Of a stretch of 64,000 nucleotides of DNA, positions 63,602 through 64,000 are shown one piece after another; positions within the stretch are counted from its first letter, which is position 1; each line of letters starts with the position of its first letter. This DNA is from Ixodes scapularis (taxonomy: Eukaryota > Arthropoda > Arachnida > Ixodida > Ixodidae): assembly GCF_016920785.2 (NCBI RefSeq), contig NW_024609836.1, positions 6,814,406 through 6,878,405 on the forward strand. The letters run 5' to 3'. A model generated the notes under the pieces. That model did no database searches, was not told where the DNA came from, and saw only the letters and a list, made by a program, of their open reading frames with translations. The position numbers were made by a program, and so were the translations under genes.

Positions 63602-64000
63602 TGCGACTTCACACCTTATGTGTGTAAGTCAAAATTTTACGTTGGGACTCACACATTCACTCCACAACTAATAAAGCTCTAAACAAACTGAGTTTCCTTA
63701 AACGAGTCTTAAAATTTGCATCTCCTGCCACTAAATTACTAGCCTACAAAACTTTAATACGTCCTATGCTCGAGTACGCCAACGTCGTCTGGTTTCCCCA
63801 CACAGTCTCCGGCATCAATAAGATAGAAAGAGTTTAGAGAATGGCCGCGAGGTTTATTTGCAATAAGTATAATAGGCACGTTTCTCCCTCTGAACTTTGC
63901 AGGCAACTGGGTCTCTCCTCTTTAGAAAAAAGAGCAAAAACAGCTAGACTTAAATTTCTATACGAATTAGCCAACGATCATTTCAACCTACCAAAAGAAA
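63602..64000 (+). pseudogene. Non-LTR retrotransposon reverse transcriptase, C-terminal part, with nonsense codon
   Basis: The frame reads TNKALNKLSFLKRVLKFASP, AYKTLIRPMLEYANVVWFPH, MAARFICNKYNRHVSPSELC and LGLSSLEKRAKTARLKFLYE, the thumb and post-thumb region of Jockey/CR1-type LINE reverse transcriptases. A TAG at 63835-63837 stands where Gln is usual (V-stop-RMAARF), and another stop lies near 63622. It continues past the window edge and is antisense to XRN2. Confidence 0.8.

Overview
This is animal nuclear DNA, almost certainly from a hard (ixodid) tick. The one host protein-coding gene has arthropod-type sequence with short exons, GT-AG introns and GC-rich codons. The rest is AT-rich sequence full of tRNA-headed SINEs, TIR elements and LINE fragments. 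One SINE (about 52813-53061) carries body sequence I associate with ixodid tick repeats. The species cannot be fixed from the sequence.

The window is dominated by one gene on the minus strand: XRN2 (Rat1-type nuclear 5'-3' exoribonuclease). I reconstructed 25 coding exons from 62995 (5' side) down to the stop codon at 17638-17640. All exon phases agree, giving 754 codons (the first one split). About 230 N-terminal residues (start codon and the first part of the catalytic domain) must lie beyond the right edge. A polyadenylation signal on the minus strand at 16717-16722 is the likely 3' end. The intron after exon 6 is a GC-AG intron, the zinc knuckle is split by a 3.3 kb intron, and the C-terminal tail changes frame at a run of eight C (plus strand).

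Layout: 1-351 is the C-terminal end of a hAT transposase. 352-16700 is intergenic, holding a tRNA-like SINE head (1368), an inverted repeat pair (3130/8060), a decayed Ty3/gypsy gag on the minus strand (about 5640-7090) with an upstream 81-bp duplication, a self-similar MITE (10180-11236), fold-back elements (12349-13280) and two inverted copies of a roughly 390-bp SINE. 16717-64000 is XRN2 with its introns. The introns hold a 47-bp satellite array split by two transposons (41846-44745), a pogo/Tigger-like element with TA duplication, TTAA-flanked MITEs, a hAT element carrying a tRNA-Ser(AGA)-like gene, a Mutator-like transposase remnant, a CRE-like minisatellite and, at the right edge, a non-LTR reverse transcriptase fragment with a nonsense codon.

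I found no second host gene and no new multi-gene system. The points most worth a second look are the GC-AG intron, the frame ambiguity in the XRN2 tail, the satellite array that ends about 28 bp from a splice donor, and the tRNA-Ser-like gene inside a hAT element.
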